Assembly (NCBI GenBank): GCA_946480995.1
Contig: CAMLMF010000065.1
Location: 1 to 9,512 of the forward strand
DNA: 9,512 nt
Origin: an uncultured Bdellovibrio sp.
Lineage (GTDB): Bacteria > Bdellovibrionota > Bdellovibrionia > Bdellovibrionales > Bdellovibrionaceae
Direction: 5' to 3'
Shown here: positions 1 to 6,916 of the stretch, piece by piece
Layout of the letters: the number at the start of each line of letters is the position of its first letter
How positions within the stretch are numbered: position 1 is the first letter of the stretch
Notes under the pieces: generated by a model
Seen by the model: the letters and a program-made list of their open reading frames with translations, nothing else
Told to the model about the DNA's origin: nothing
The model's database searches: none
Translations under genes and position numbers: made by a program

Positions 1-111
1 CACCTTTCAGGTAAACGTACTATAAAATCTAGCCCGCTGCGTCTCAGATTGATTGACTCAACTTGATACACCGCGGTAACGCATTGAGTTATAACCTTCG
101 TCGTGTAGTTA

Positions 112-141
112 TTGCAAGTGAATTTTTGCATGGCATTATAT
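112..141 (+). promoter_or_regulatory. Weak candidate promoter for the recombinase gene
   Basis: TTGCAA (112-117) and TTATAT (136-141) lie 18 bp apart in the AT-rich stretch before the recombinase start. They resemble sigma-70 -35 and -10 boxes with mismatches. Transcription would start near 148, giving a leader of about 35 nt that holds AGGA before the ATG at 183. This rests on consensus likeness only; an upstream promoter outside the window is equally possible. Confidence 0.22.
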
Positions 142-182
142 ATTTTCTAAAACCGAGCTTATTTTCGGCAGGACCGGCAAGC

Positions 183-1064
183 ATGGCAAAAACATTTAAG
201 CTTCCCGAATTGATAGATAAATACATGAAATTTATGACTTTTATTAAGTCAGCCTCCCCCCACACGATCAAGCACTACACGCTGGATCTGAAGCAAGCTT
301 TTGATTACGATAATCCCTCACTTTCATCCAAGGCGTGGACCGAGGCCGAACTGCTTGCGACCGCGCGACACGCATTTAACGGCTGGGCCCACCTGTCCTT
401 GGCTTCCCGGAACCGCAAAGCCGGGACTTTAAAGAGCTTCTTTTCCTGGGCCTTTGACGAGGGTCTCACCGAACGGGATTTATCGCTGCAAATCACCAGC
501 CCGAAGGTTCCCAAAAAGATACCGCATTTCTTAAGCATCGATGAGGCCTTGTCCGTGCTGAAAAGTTTCGATGGAGATGAAAAGGTTCCCATGCAAGACA
601 AGGTGCTATTTTTGCTGCTTTATGGAGCCGGCCTGCGCGTAAGTGAAGCCTGCAATTTAAAATGGTCTGCCATACAACCTTCGCAAAAAGTTTTACGTGT
701 CACCGGAAAGGGCGACAAAGAAAGAGTCGTTGCGATTCCCACGCTGACTCTGACAGCCTTGATGAAGTGGCAAAAAGACAGTGGCTTTGCTGAGTATGTT
801 TTTGGCGAAGCACCGTTGAACTCTCGCACGGCTTACGACATGGTTCGCAGAAGTGGTGTGCGCGCAGGACTATTAAAGCCCCTGCATCCCCATGCCCTTC
901 GTCACAGCTTTGCGACTCACCTTTTAAGCAGCGGAGCGAACTTGCGAACACTGCAAGAATTGCTGGGCCACGAAAGCCTGCAAGCGACTGAAAAATACAC
1001 GCACTTAGGGGTAGACCAGTTGGCGCGCACGATGGAGAAGATGCATCCCCTGGGGCGCAAATAA
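183..1064 (+). CDS. xerC: Tyrosine recombinase, XerC/XerD type
   Basis: Site-specific recombinase of the phage-integrase (tyrosine) family, 293 aa, the usual length for Xer proteins. Xer recombinases resolve chromosome dimers at dif together with a partner and FtsK. The N-terminal SAM-like core-binding domain (about residues 8-95) contains SPHTIKHYTLDL. The C-terminal catalytic domain carries the complete active site: R152 in GLRVSEA, K176 in TGKGDKER, H237 and R240 in HPHALRHSFATHLL, H263 in LLGHESL and the nucleophile Y272 in EKYTHLG. The frame is open 40 codons further upstream, but that part does not resemble an Xer N-terminus. The ATG at 183 has AGGA nine bases before it and yields the normal family N-terminus. 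The C-terminal HPLG fits XerC slightly better than XerD. No phage or island genes flank it, so a housekeeping Xer role is more likely than an integrase. It converges with recO after 12 bp. Confidence 0.88.
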   Translation: MAKTFKLPELIDKYMKFMTFIKSASPHTIKHYTLDLKQAFDYDNPSLSSKAWTEAELLATARHAFNGWAHLSLASRNRKAGTLKSFFSWAFDEGLTERDLSLQITSPKVPKKIPHFLSIDEALSVLKSFDGDEKVPMQDKVLFLLLYGAGLRVSEACNLKWSAIQPSQKVLRVTGKGDKERVVAIPTLTLTALMKWQKDSGFAEYVFGEAPLNSRTAYDMVRRSGVRAGLLKPLHPHALRHSFATHLLSSGANLRTLQELLGHESLQATEKYTHLGVDQLARTMEKMHPLGRK

Positions 1065-1076
1065 TTTAACACAGAT

Positions 1077-1673
1077 TTAAACAGTGGCGTTAGCAAGATA
1101 GTGCTTCACCATTTGCTCAACATTATACAGTTCCTCGTCGACGACCGCGCGATAGACCTTCAACTTATTTGACTCTGCCAAGGTCGCTTTTAAGAATGGC
1201 GCCATCCACGGCTCGGCATTGATGACCCCTTGCTGTAACAAGAACTTCAAATAGAAATGCATTTTCGTCACCAGATGATCTTCTGACACTTCAATCGCTT
1301 TTAAAGTATTGCCTAACAGATTGAACAAAAAGTCCGAGTTCTTATCGCCCTCTTGCCCGACTTTGCTAACGCATTCTAAAACGTGCAGCGCTAAATCCAA
1401 GTGATCATAGTCTTTGCGAATACCAGGAAACTCATTGATCAACGTAGCTTCTTGCAGAACGTTGAGTCCGCCTTCACTGCCCGGCTTGTAGGTGAAGCTG
1501 ACGAAATGCGTGGGTTCTAGAACGCCTCCGCCAAAGCGTTTTTTACTGCGTAAAGCGCCGCGCGCGATAAAGGACAGCTTTTCCCCTTGCGGAGACAGCG
1601 CGTGCACAATCAAATCGGCTTCCGAGTATTTGATTTTTCTGAGGATAATAAAGCGGTCTTTGCCTAGGCTCAC
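1077..1673 (-). CDS. recO: DNA repair protein RecO (short form)
   Basis: RecO is the RecFOR-pathway mediator that anneals single strands and helps load RecA onto SSB-coated DNA. The N-terminal OB-fold is recognisable: an ILRKIKYSEADLIV segment, then GEKLSFIARGALRSKKRFGGG and LEPTHFVSF (about residues 10-65). The basic RSKKRF stretch is the typical DNA-binding patch. The rest is helical, as in the RecO C-terminal domain, but at 198 aa the protein is about 40 residues shorter than common RecO. It has no CxxC pairs, so the zinc site of some RecO proteins is absent. The start is chosen at GTG (1673), whose bases form a GTGA overlap with the stop of the upstream gene and which has GGAG just before it. 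A TTG at 1682 in the same frame would add three residues. Expression is probably by translational coupling to the upstream unknown gene. The 3' end faces xerC. Confidence 0.85.
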   Translation of the reverse strand: MSLGKDRFIILRKIKYSEADLIVHALSPQGEKLSFIARGALRSKKRFGGGVLEPTHFVSFTYKPGSEGGLNVLQEATLINEFPGIRKDYDHLDLALHVLECVSKVGQEGDKNSDFLFNLLGNTLKAIEVSEDHLVTKMHFYLKFLLQQGVINAEPWMAPFLKATLAESNKLKVYRAVVDEELYNVEQMVKHYLANATV

Positions 1674-2656
1674 ACACTCCAACTTTGCTGCTCTTTGATC
1701 TCTTCATACGAAGATATCAGAAGCTTGGCAAAGTCTTTTGTGTTCAGCAGTTCTAAACCGATAACTAGCAAGCCGCGCAACTGCTCTTGCGAAGGTGTTG
1801 GCTGCCACCAGTGCCGGAACATCTTCATGCCCGACCAGTGACACATATTGGTGCTGGAAAGCTGTCGCCAGCCTTCTTCTTTTGATAGACCTAGTTTTGT
1901 AAAAAGATGTTCCGCCACAGCCTCGGCACTGACTTCGTTCAGGACAATCACTGCACGGTCCGCCAAGCGTGGCGCGCCGACTTGAAAGAAACTTGAACCT
2001 AAAGCAGCGACGTCTTTTTCAAACTTTTCCACCAAGGCCGCATTCACTTCGCGTTGCCCGCGGGCCTTTTCAATTTCTTGCAGGAATAAATTCTTATCCC
2101 AGCTCATATCCATCGCCAGCATCGCCGGCGAACGAAATCTTTCGCCCAATATCGCGACAGCCGCATGGGCGCTGACGGAGCACAGGCGCACAGTATAGGG
2201 ACGAATCTCTGCCGCGTGATAACGATGCTGAGCGTGCGACACCCGAAAGGAGTAAATACGTTTTTCGTTCAGAAGTTTATCAAGCTCTTCGACAAAGGGA
2301 TAAAGTTCGCCGGTGACTGGATGATCTTCACTGAATAACACAAAACAGGTGTCTTTTTTTAAGCCTTCGACCCATTCTTTTACGTTGCTCAGTTGCAGGT
2401 GAGAGATCGCAGCGACTTCGTAAGTTTCTTTGTAATAATAAGGCAAAAGATTTTCAAAAACAGAGGTGGTGCCAAGTACTGCACCCATCGCTTTTTTGTG
2501 CGACATGAATTGTGCGGTCCCCTGTGCGATTTCAAACACGGCATGGGAAAGACCTTGATAACAGCGCACACGCAAGCGTGCGTCTAAACCCCACGATGAT
2601 TTCACTTGATCATTTAACTCATCCCAGGTCTCAGGTCGCACAACATCAATTAACAT
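1670..2656 (-). CDS. Unknown protein, possibly a degenerate PLP-aminotransferase fold, coupled to recO
   Basis: A 328-aa cytoplasmic protein with no signal peptide or membrane segment. I do not recognise a named family. Its layout recalls fold-type I PLP enzymes. There is an early conserved-looking block (QGTAQFMSHKKAMGAVLG, about 45-62) and LPYYYKETYEV (about 71-81). SEDHPVTGELYP (109-120) sits where aminotransferases carry the N-P-T-G loop. SVSAHAAVAILGERFR (160-175) sits where the catalytic S-x-S-K...G-x-R motif would be, and a small-domain-like C-terminus follows (about 235-305). The lysine position appears to be A or H, so if the fold is right it is probably not a PLP enzyme. The start is uncertain: ATG at 2656 is chosen, but a GTG at 2683 would add nine residues, and neither has a good Shine-Dalgarno. 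Its stop TGA overlaps the recO GTG, so the two form an operon. The gene call is firm; the function is not known. Confidence 0.8.
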   Translation of the reverse strand: MLIDVVRPETWDELNDQVKSSWGLDARLRVRCYQGLSHAVFEIAQGTAQFMSHKKAMGAVLGTTSVFENLLPYYYKETYEVAAISHLQLSNVKEWVEGLKKDTCFVLFSEDHPVTGELYPFVEELDKLLNEKRIYSFRVSHAQHRYHAAEIRPYTVRLCSVSAHAAVAILGERFRSPAMLAMDMSWDKNLFLQEIEKARGQREVNAALVEKFEKDVAALGSSFFQVGAPRLADRAVIVLNEVSAEAVAEHLFTKLGLSKEEGWRQLSSTNMCHWSGMKMFRHWWQPTPSQEQLRGLLVIGLELLNTKDFAKLLISSYEEIKEQQSWSV

Positions 2657-2774
2657 ACCTATGAAGTTAGCAGATTCCCTCACAAAAGAGAGTGCGACAA
2701 AGGTCTTATTTTGATTCTATTTACAGTTAGAGTATTACAACTACTAACGCACTAAAACATTGCGGAAAATGCAG

Positions 2775-2796
2775 GCGATATGGGGCCCTATTTCGC
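2775..2796. promoter_or_regulatory. 22-bp near-perfect dyad, candidate operator
   Basis: The left half GCGATATGGGG and right half CCCTATTTCGC pair with one T-T mismatch and one G-T over 11 positions, with no spacer. It lies 67 bp before the desaturase start, in the region shared with the divergent unknown gene. There is no T-tract after it and no gene end nearby, so it does not look like a terminator. The length and full symmetry fit a dimeric repressor site. Desaturase and fatty-acid genes are often controlled this way (FabR, DesT, FadR-type proteins), but no named motif was recognised here. Confidence 0.4.
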
Positions 2797-2829
2797 TCTG
2801 CGCTTTGCTATTTTGTGTTGTAAATCCCA

Positions 2830-2859
2830 CACCTCTGCTAGACTTTTATGTGTGAGGTG
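2830..2859 (+). promoter_or_regulatory. Desaturase ribosome binding site within a small inverted repeat
   Basis: GAGG at 2854-2857 lies five bases before ATG 2863 and decides this start over the in-frame ATG at 2848. The six bases GAGGTG (2854-2859) are the exact complement of CACCTC at 2830-2835, across an 18-base loop. A transcript starting upstream of 2830 could therefore mask its own ribosome binding site. The ribosome site is solid; the hairpin is short and may be chance. Confidence 0.5.
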
Positions 2860-2862
2860 CAC

Positions 2863-3969
2863 ATGACACAAAAACGAATCGAATGGCCAGTGGCCCTATT
2901 TCTGATTTTGAATCCGCTGGGAACACTGATTCTGGCGCCAATTTACTTTTATTATTACGGTTTTCAATGGGACATCATGCTGTTCGCGTTGATCTTTGCT
3001 GCAGCAACAAACTTAAGCATCACAGCGGGCTATCATCGTCTGTTTTCGCACAAAAGTTATGATGCTCATCCCATCGCCAAAGCTTTGTTCCTTTTGATCG
3101 GGGCTTCGGGCTTTCAAGGATCTGCTTTGAAATGGTCTTCGGATCATCGCCGTCACCACACGCATATTGATGGTGACAAAGATCCTTACAATATCAATGA
3201 AGGCTTTTGGTATGCCCACATGGGTTGGTTGTTCTATAAGGACTCTGTCGACCAAAAAATCCAAGCTCCAGATTTACAGAAGGACTGGATGGTTCAGTTC
3301 CAACACGACTATTATGTTCCACTGGCGATTCTTACCGGTTTCGCGGTGCCGACTTTGATTGGTTGGATGATGGGTTCAGCTTTAGGTGGTTTTGTGATCG
3401 CTGGCGGTTTGCGTATCGCCCTGACTCAGCAAAGCACGTTCTTTGTGAATTCTTTGTGCCATACTTTGGGTAAACAAACTTACTCCAAAGAAATCTCTGC
3501 CCGCGACTCTTGGTTCGTAGCGATTTTGACTCACGGAGAAGGCTACCACAACTTCCATCATAAGTTCCAAATCGACTATCGTAATGGCATCAAGTGGTAT
3601 CACTGGGATCCAACCAAATGGGTGATCCGTTCTTTAAACTTGCTGGGTCTGGCACATAAACTGCGCCAAATTCCCCAAGTAGAGATTTTAAAAGCGCGCT
3701 TACAAGCTGAAGCGGCGGAACTTGCAAAACGCGGCTTTGCTGAAGAGCAGTTGATCGTATTAAAAGAAAAAATCTTGGAAGCGCAAAACAAAATGAAAAA
3801 GCTGCGTGAAGATTACGAACAGTTCAAAATCGACGCGGTTAAAAAGCGCACCGATCTGAAAGTCGCTTACGACTTGAAATTGGTAGAACTGCGCCGCGAC
3901 CTAGAAATCGCCCAACTGGAATTCCAAATGGGCATGAAGCAGTGGAAGCTCTGCTTACGATCTGTATAA
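2863..3969 (+). CDS. Fatty acid (acyl-CoA delta-9 type) desaturase with coiled-coil tail
   Basis: Integral membrane di-iron desaturase of the acyl-CoA/stearoyl desaturase type, which inserts a cis double bond into saturated acyl chains to tune membrane fluidity. All histidine boxes are present: HRLFSH (58-63, HX4H), HRRHH (95-99, HXXHH), NSLCH (196-200) and HNFHH (229-233). These are embedded in the usual contexts TAGYHRLFSH, SSDHRRHHTHIDGDKDPY and HGEGYHNFHH. Hydrophobic segments at about 10-34, 37-57 and 148-185 fit the membrane core. The canonical domain ends near residue 268. Residues about 273-360 form a highly charged K/E/A/L-rich stretch that looks like a long coiled coil, which is unusual for the family; the total is 368 aa against about 270-300 for plain bacterial forms. 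The start at 2863 is set by GAGG five bases upstream. It may be controlled by the 22-bp dyad at 2775-2796. It ends 3 bp before a strong terminator. Confidence 0.9.
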   Translation: MTQKRIEWPVALFLILNPLGTLILAPIYFYYYGFQWDIMLFALIFAAATNLSITAGYHRLFSHKSYDAHPIAKALFLLIGASGFQGSALKWSSDHRRHHTHIDGDKDPYNINEGFWYAHMGWLFYKDSVDQKIQAPDLQKDWMVQFQHDYYVPLAILTGFAVPTLIGWMMGSALGGFVIAGGLRIALTQQSTFFVNSLCHTLGKQTYSKEISARDSWFVAILTHGEGYHNFHHKFQIDYRNGIKWYHWDPTKWVIRSLNLLGLAHKLRQIPQVEILKARLQAEAAELAKRGFAEEQLIVLKEKILEAQNKMKKLREDYEQFKIDAVKKRTDLKVAYDLKLVELRRDLEIAQLEFQMGMKQWKLCLRSV

Positions 3970-3971
3970 AT

Positions 3972-4002
3972 AAAAAGGGAGCTTTTAAAGCTCCCTTTTT
4001 TT
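3972..4002. terminator. Bidirectional rho-independent terminator
   Basis: GGGAGCT (3977-3983) pairs with AGCTCCC (3989-3995) around a short TTTAA loop. The stem is extended by A5 before and T5 after, and T7 follows on the + strand. The flanking A-run gives a T-run on the other strand, so it can end both the desaturase transcript (stop at 3969) and the convergent lipoprotein transcript (stop at 4047). Confidence 0.9.
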
Positions 4003-4046
4003 ATGTCTTTTTAAAGTCTATTTTCCTTTAAAAATTCAACTTCAAA

Positions 4047-5522
4047 TTACTCACACGAGTTCGACTTCGCATGGAAGTAATAATGGAACTTCGAGTTCGG
4101 GCCTAAAGCGCAGTCAGCTTTACGGTACTCTTCATGCCATTGGATCATCTCTGCTGGGGATGGTAAGTAGCCCTTTGCCTGATAAAAGGCTTTTTCTTTA
4201 GCATAGATGTTTTCTTCCAAAGCACTTGCCACGTTTTCAAACTGCAACGTCGTTTTCAATGTGTTCATCGGCATGTACTTAGGCAACTTGTCGCCCATAA
4301 AGCCAAACTGACGGATGAACTTACCTAAGAACGTTTTCACAGAATGTGTCGGCGACCAATAGAACTCATAGTTCTTTTCGATGATCCATGAATACACGCT
4401 TTGCAAAACCGTGTCCTGCATACGCACTTGGCGCAACAGCGGATAAAAGCGGTACTCTGCCACTAACTCAAAGCGCGGGTCCACTTCAATATCATGGGGC
4501 GAAAACAGCGTCGAGTTCAGCAAACCCAGGCTGCGGGGATAGTTCGAATTTTTAAATTTCGAAATCGAGCTTCTAAATTTCGGGATAATATAGGTGTTGT
4601 TTGAAGCCATCTCATAAGCCCAAGACACTACTTCAGAGCAAAAGACGGCCGAGTGATCTTTATCTTCCATAGCAAAGTCGTAAGGAATCGCCGAGCCCTT
4701 GTCTAAGGCCGCCTTCGCTGTGTCATACATCTTTCTGCCAGCCAGTTGTCCCAAGGCTGCATCCTTCTGACGATACAACGCCACACGAGCGTCTTCCTGA
4801 TCACGCCATTTTTCTAGCGGAGTCACGATCACCCCGTGCTGAATCAAAGCTTCGACCACATACTTTTTGCCAGCTTTGTCTTCGCCGACAATTGCCAGAT
4901 GTGAAAAGTTGGCCTCTTCATCTGAGATACGCGCAATCATCGCCGACACATAAGACTTACCACGGATCAACATCACGTCGCCGGTCTTTAATTCAAAGTT
5001 GGCGTACTTTGGATTAGTCCACGTGTTTGGTTTTGATGTCGCCATGATCGGCGTCTTTTTAAATTCATAATTTTTGTTCGCAAACAGCCACTCTAAAAGA
5101 TACTCTTCCGCAAAGCGCGAGTATTGAAAGCCCTCACGGATCTTTAACTGACAATCTGTAGACAACTCATTACGTGCTTCGAACTCCTTCAGCTTTTCCC
5201 CTAAAGTAAGACGAATTTGAAAGATGGTATCAATCGTGTCTTCACCATGAAGTTTAAGTTCTGCCACTTCTGCAGGAGTCTTTGGAATAAAATGATGTCC
5301 CGGCAAAGCGAAGAGATAATCTGTCACCTTATTAACGTAGGCCGCGCACGTCGAGGGATTAAAAACCTGCGGGTTGGTAAGTTCATTGAGGATAGTGCGA
5401 CTGCCCGTCACCAGCTCCCTTGCATCCGCAGGACGACGGAAGGCTTCGCTTTTCGGTCCAGAACTTTGGCAACCCACGAACAACGAGGCCACTAAGGGCA
5501 AAACGATTAAGTTCCTTTTCAT
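4047..5522 (-). CDS. Lipoprotein with YiiX/YaeF-like permuted papain-type cysteine hydrolase domain
   Basis: A 491-aa exported lipoprotein. The N-terminus MKRNLIVLPLVASLFVGC is a type II signal peptide with lipidated C18. A helical region (about 30-150) precedes a domain matching the C92/YaeF-YiiX group of circularly permuted NlpC/P60 enzymes: LKTGDVMLIRG (178-188), NFSHLAIVGE (205-214) with the presumed catalytic H208, VVEA with E224, and PYDF followed by AVFCSEVVSWAYE (292-304) with the presumed nucleophile C295. In this group histidine precedes cysteine, as here. Family members are amidases or acyl-hydrolases whose substrates are often lipids or peptidoglycan; which applies here is unknown. 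About 190 further residues follow the domain, rich in aromatic and charged residues, with no recognised motif and cysteines at 471 and 490. The start is taken at the second of two ATGs because AAGGAG is nine bases before it and touches the first. It is monocistronic, converging on the desaturase. Confidence 0.82.
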   Translation of the reverse strand: MKRNLIVLPLVASLFVGCQSSGPKSEAFRRPADARELVTGSRTILNELTNPQVFNPSTCAAYVNKVTDYLFALPGHHFIPKTPAEVAELKLHGEDTIDTIFQIRLTLGEKLKEFEARNELSTDCQLKIREGFQYSRFAEEYLLEWLFANKNYEFKKTPIMATSKPNTWTNPKYANFELKTGDVMLIRGKSYVSAMIARISDEEANFSHLAIVGEDKAGKKYVVEALIQHGVIVTPLEKWRDQEDARVALYRQKDAALGQLAGRKMYDTAKAALDKGSAIPYDFAMEDKDHSAVFCSEVVSWAYEMASNNTYIIPKFRSSISKFKNSNYPRSLGLLNSTLFSPHDIEVDPRFELVAEYRFYPLLRQVRMQDTVLQSVYSWIIEKNYEFYWSPTHSVKTFLGKFIRQFGFMGDKLPKYMPMNTLKTTLQFENVASALEENIYAKEKAFYQAKGYLPSPAEMIQWHEEYRKADCALGPNSKFHYYFHAKSNSCE

Positions 5523-5531
5523 TGATGACAT

Positions 5532-5537
5532 CTCCTT
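5532..5537 (-). promoter_or_regulatory. Start-deciding ribosome binding site of the lipoprotein gene
   Basis: AAGGAG on the minus strand directly abuts the ATG at 5531 (no spacing) but lies nine bases from the in-frame ATG at 5522. The latter is the normal distance, so translation most likely begins at 5522. Just upstream in the leader, CGAAG and CTTCG (5544-5548 and 5552-5556) form a small inverted repeat with a 3-base loop. Confidence 0.7.
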
Positions 5538-5586
5538 ATTATTCGAAGTCTCTTCGGACTTTTAAACTTGGTTTTGTAGCTGTCTT

Positions 5587-5602
5587 TTAGGCCAGGCCCT
5601 AA
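5587..5602. repeat. Short interrupted palindrome in the divergent intergenic region
   Basis: TTAGGCC, a single A, then GGCC, an extra C, and TAA form an almost symmetric 16-bp element. It lies in the 233-bp region between the lipoprotein gene and the SH3b/muramidase-like gene. It could be an operator for either divergent gene. No convincing -35/-10 pair could be placed for either gene, and chance is not excluded. Nothing else clear was seen in this intergenic region. Confidence 0.25.
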
Positions 5603-5755
5603 GCACGAATGACTAAAATGTTAACAGCGCAGTGACAGAATTCCGTTTCGTCTCATTATGAAACAAGTCTGATCGTGCCAGCTTTTTGTAACCTATTAAT
5701 ACTCTTATCTTTTTCTGAGACAGCAGTTTGAACGGTCTTTGCATTACATGGGAGT

Positions 5756-6916
5756 ATGACTATTAATAAAGTACCAAAACTTTTACTATCAAGCGTGCTG
5801 AGCACTTTCCTACTCGTAGGATTTACCGGCAAAGAGAAATACGTAGAACTGACGAGCTTCTTAAACGGCCGCTCGGGTGCGAATTTTTCAGTGAATGACA
5901 ATATTATCGGTGGCCTTAGTAAAGGCACCCGAGGCGAAATCGTAAGTCGCAAACAGTTTCTTTCTGGAAACTGGGGTTACGAAATTAAAGTCTTAGAAGG
6001 GCCCCTAAAAGGTAAAGGCACTTACTGGGTTTACCATAATATTAAGAATTCTGATTTGAAACTTTATGAGACAAAACCAACGAGCGAAAATCCAACGCCA
6101 AAAGAAACAACAGCGACAGCGACGGCTCGTGCAGTAGAAACTGTGCGTGATACGGCGGCGATTCCTTCTAAGAGCGATAAAGCAGATGCAAAAAAGGCAG
6201 TTCCAGCAACAAAGACTGCAGAAGAGAAAAGATCAGATATCATCAGACCTAATGATTCGCAATCCGTAGTCGATGCTATTAATAAGGCAAATCAAAGCGT
6301 CGGTACGATCGGCACGGTTTGCACAACTTGTCTAACACCCAAAGCAGCTAATGAAGCTTTGTTATCACCACCAAAACAACGTGGTATGTCGCAAGCGTGT
6401 TCTTCATTTATGAATTCACAAGGTGACATCGGTCAGGACGGCCAAACAGTTTTTAATATTATGGCTTCTGAACAATACGTAAAGCAGTTCACAGCAAGCA
6501 ACGCTCTGGGCAGCTTCTGCCCTAAGTTTAACACACTCACTGACACTCAAAAGTTGCAAGCTTGGACATGGTTCTGGACGTCATTAGCTATGGAAGAATC
6601 TAGCTGTAATCCAGACAAAGCTCACGGCACAACTTTCAGAGACAAAGCCGGCAATATCCGCGTCTTAAACCCGCGCGAAGGCTATGGTTTATGGGCGATG
6701 GAAAGAGATCGTAATGTGCGCGCATGGCGCGGTGACGCTTGTAAAAATATTTCAACTGTTTACGGACAAGCGATGTGTTCAATTGATATTATGTCTAAGA
6801 CACAGTTACAAAAAGGCCGTACGGCAAAAGTTAAATCAGGTGGTTACTGGGGACCAGTACACCGCAGCGAAACACAATTAATGCCCCATATGAAAAGGAT
6901 GCGCCAATGCTTCTAA
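5756..6916 (+). CDS. Secreted SH3b-domain protein with lysozyme/lytic-transglycosylase-like C-terminal domain
   Basis: A 386-aa exported protein of no named family that I recognise. Residues 1-24 (NKVPK, then a run of L/S/V/F) look like a signal peptide or anchor, though no clean AxA site is visible. Residues about 33-103 resemble a bacterial SH3 domain: LNGRSGANF, GLSKGTRGEI, GNWGYEIKV and KGTYWVYHN. A T/A/K/E-rich linker runs from 105 to 170. The C-terminal region (about 210-386) has a lysozyme-like signature. WTSLAMEESSCNP (274-286) matches the catalytic-glutamate helix of transglycosylases (E-S-x-x-x-P), with E281 the likely acid, and EGYGLWAMER (308-317) sits where the G-x-G-L-M-Q motif would be. 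There are eight cysteines after residue 188, which suggests disulfides and periplasmic or extracellular action on peptidoglycan. GGGAG ends one base before the ATG, a poor spacing, so the start may be inefficient. Its last 10 bp overlap the next gene, indicating an operon. The enzymatic role is inferred from short motifs only. Confidence 0.75.
   Translation: MTINKVPKLLLSSVLSTFLLVGFTGKEKYVELTSFLNGRSGANFSVNDNIIGGLSKGTRGEIVSRKQFLSGNWGYEIKVLEGPLKGKGTYWVYHNIKNSDLKLYETKPTSENPTPKETTATATARAVETVRDTAAIPSKSDKADAKKAVPATKTAEEKRSDIIRPNDSQSVVDAINKANQSVGTIGTVCTTCLTPKAANEALLSPPKQRGMSQACSSFMNSQGDIGQDGQTVFNIMASEQYVKQFTASNALGSFCPKFNTLTDTQKLQAWTWFWTSLAMEESSCNPDKAHGTTFRDKAGNIRVLNPREGYGLWAMERDRNVRAWRGDACKNISTVYGQAMCSIDIMSKTQLQKGRTAKVKSGGYWGPVHRSETQLMPHMKRMRQCF

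Noticed and set aside
1..66. Open + strand frame from the window edge ending in TGA at 64-66, as a possible gene tail
   Set aside because: Only 21 codons, very basic and serine-rich, with no terminator after it and no recognisable motif; not enough to call.
63..182. 40-codon in-frame upstream extension of the recombinase gene
   Set aside because: It does not resemble an Xer N-terminus, its ATG-less start lacks a ribosome site, and the ATG at 183 with AGGA gives the standard family length.
183..1064. Recombinase as integrase of a genomic island
   Set aside because: Neighbours are housekeeping genes; no excisionase, tRNA, direct repeats or mobile genes are visible in the window.
3945..3980. 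Frameshift at the desaturase C-terminus (another frame reads GSSAYDLYK then stop)
   Set aside because: The annotated frame stops normally just before the terminator, and either frame ends within about 10 bp; there is no evidence for a true frameshift.
5748..5759. Tiny leader reading frame ATG GGA GTA TGA overlapping the start of the muramidase-like gene
   Set aside because: Three codons with no ribosome site of its own; the stop/start overlap is most likely chance.
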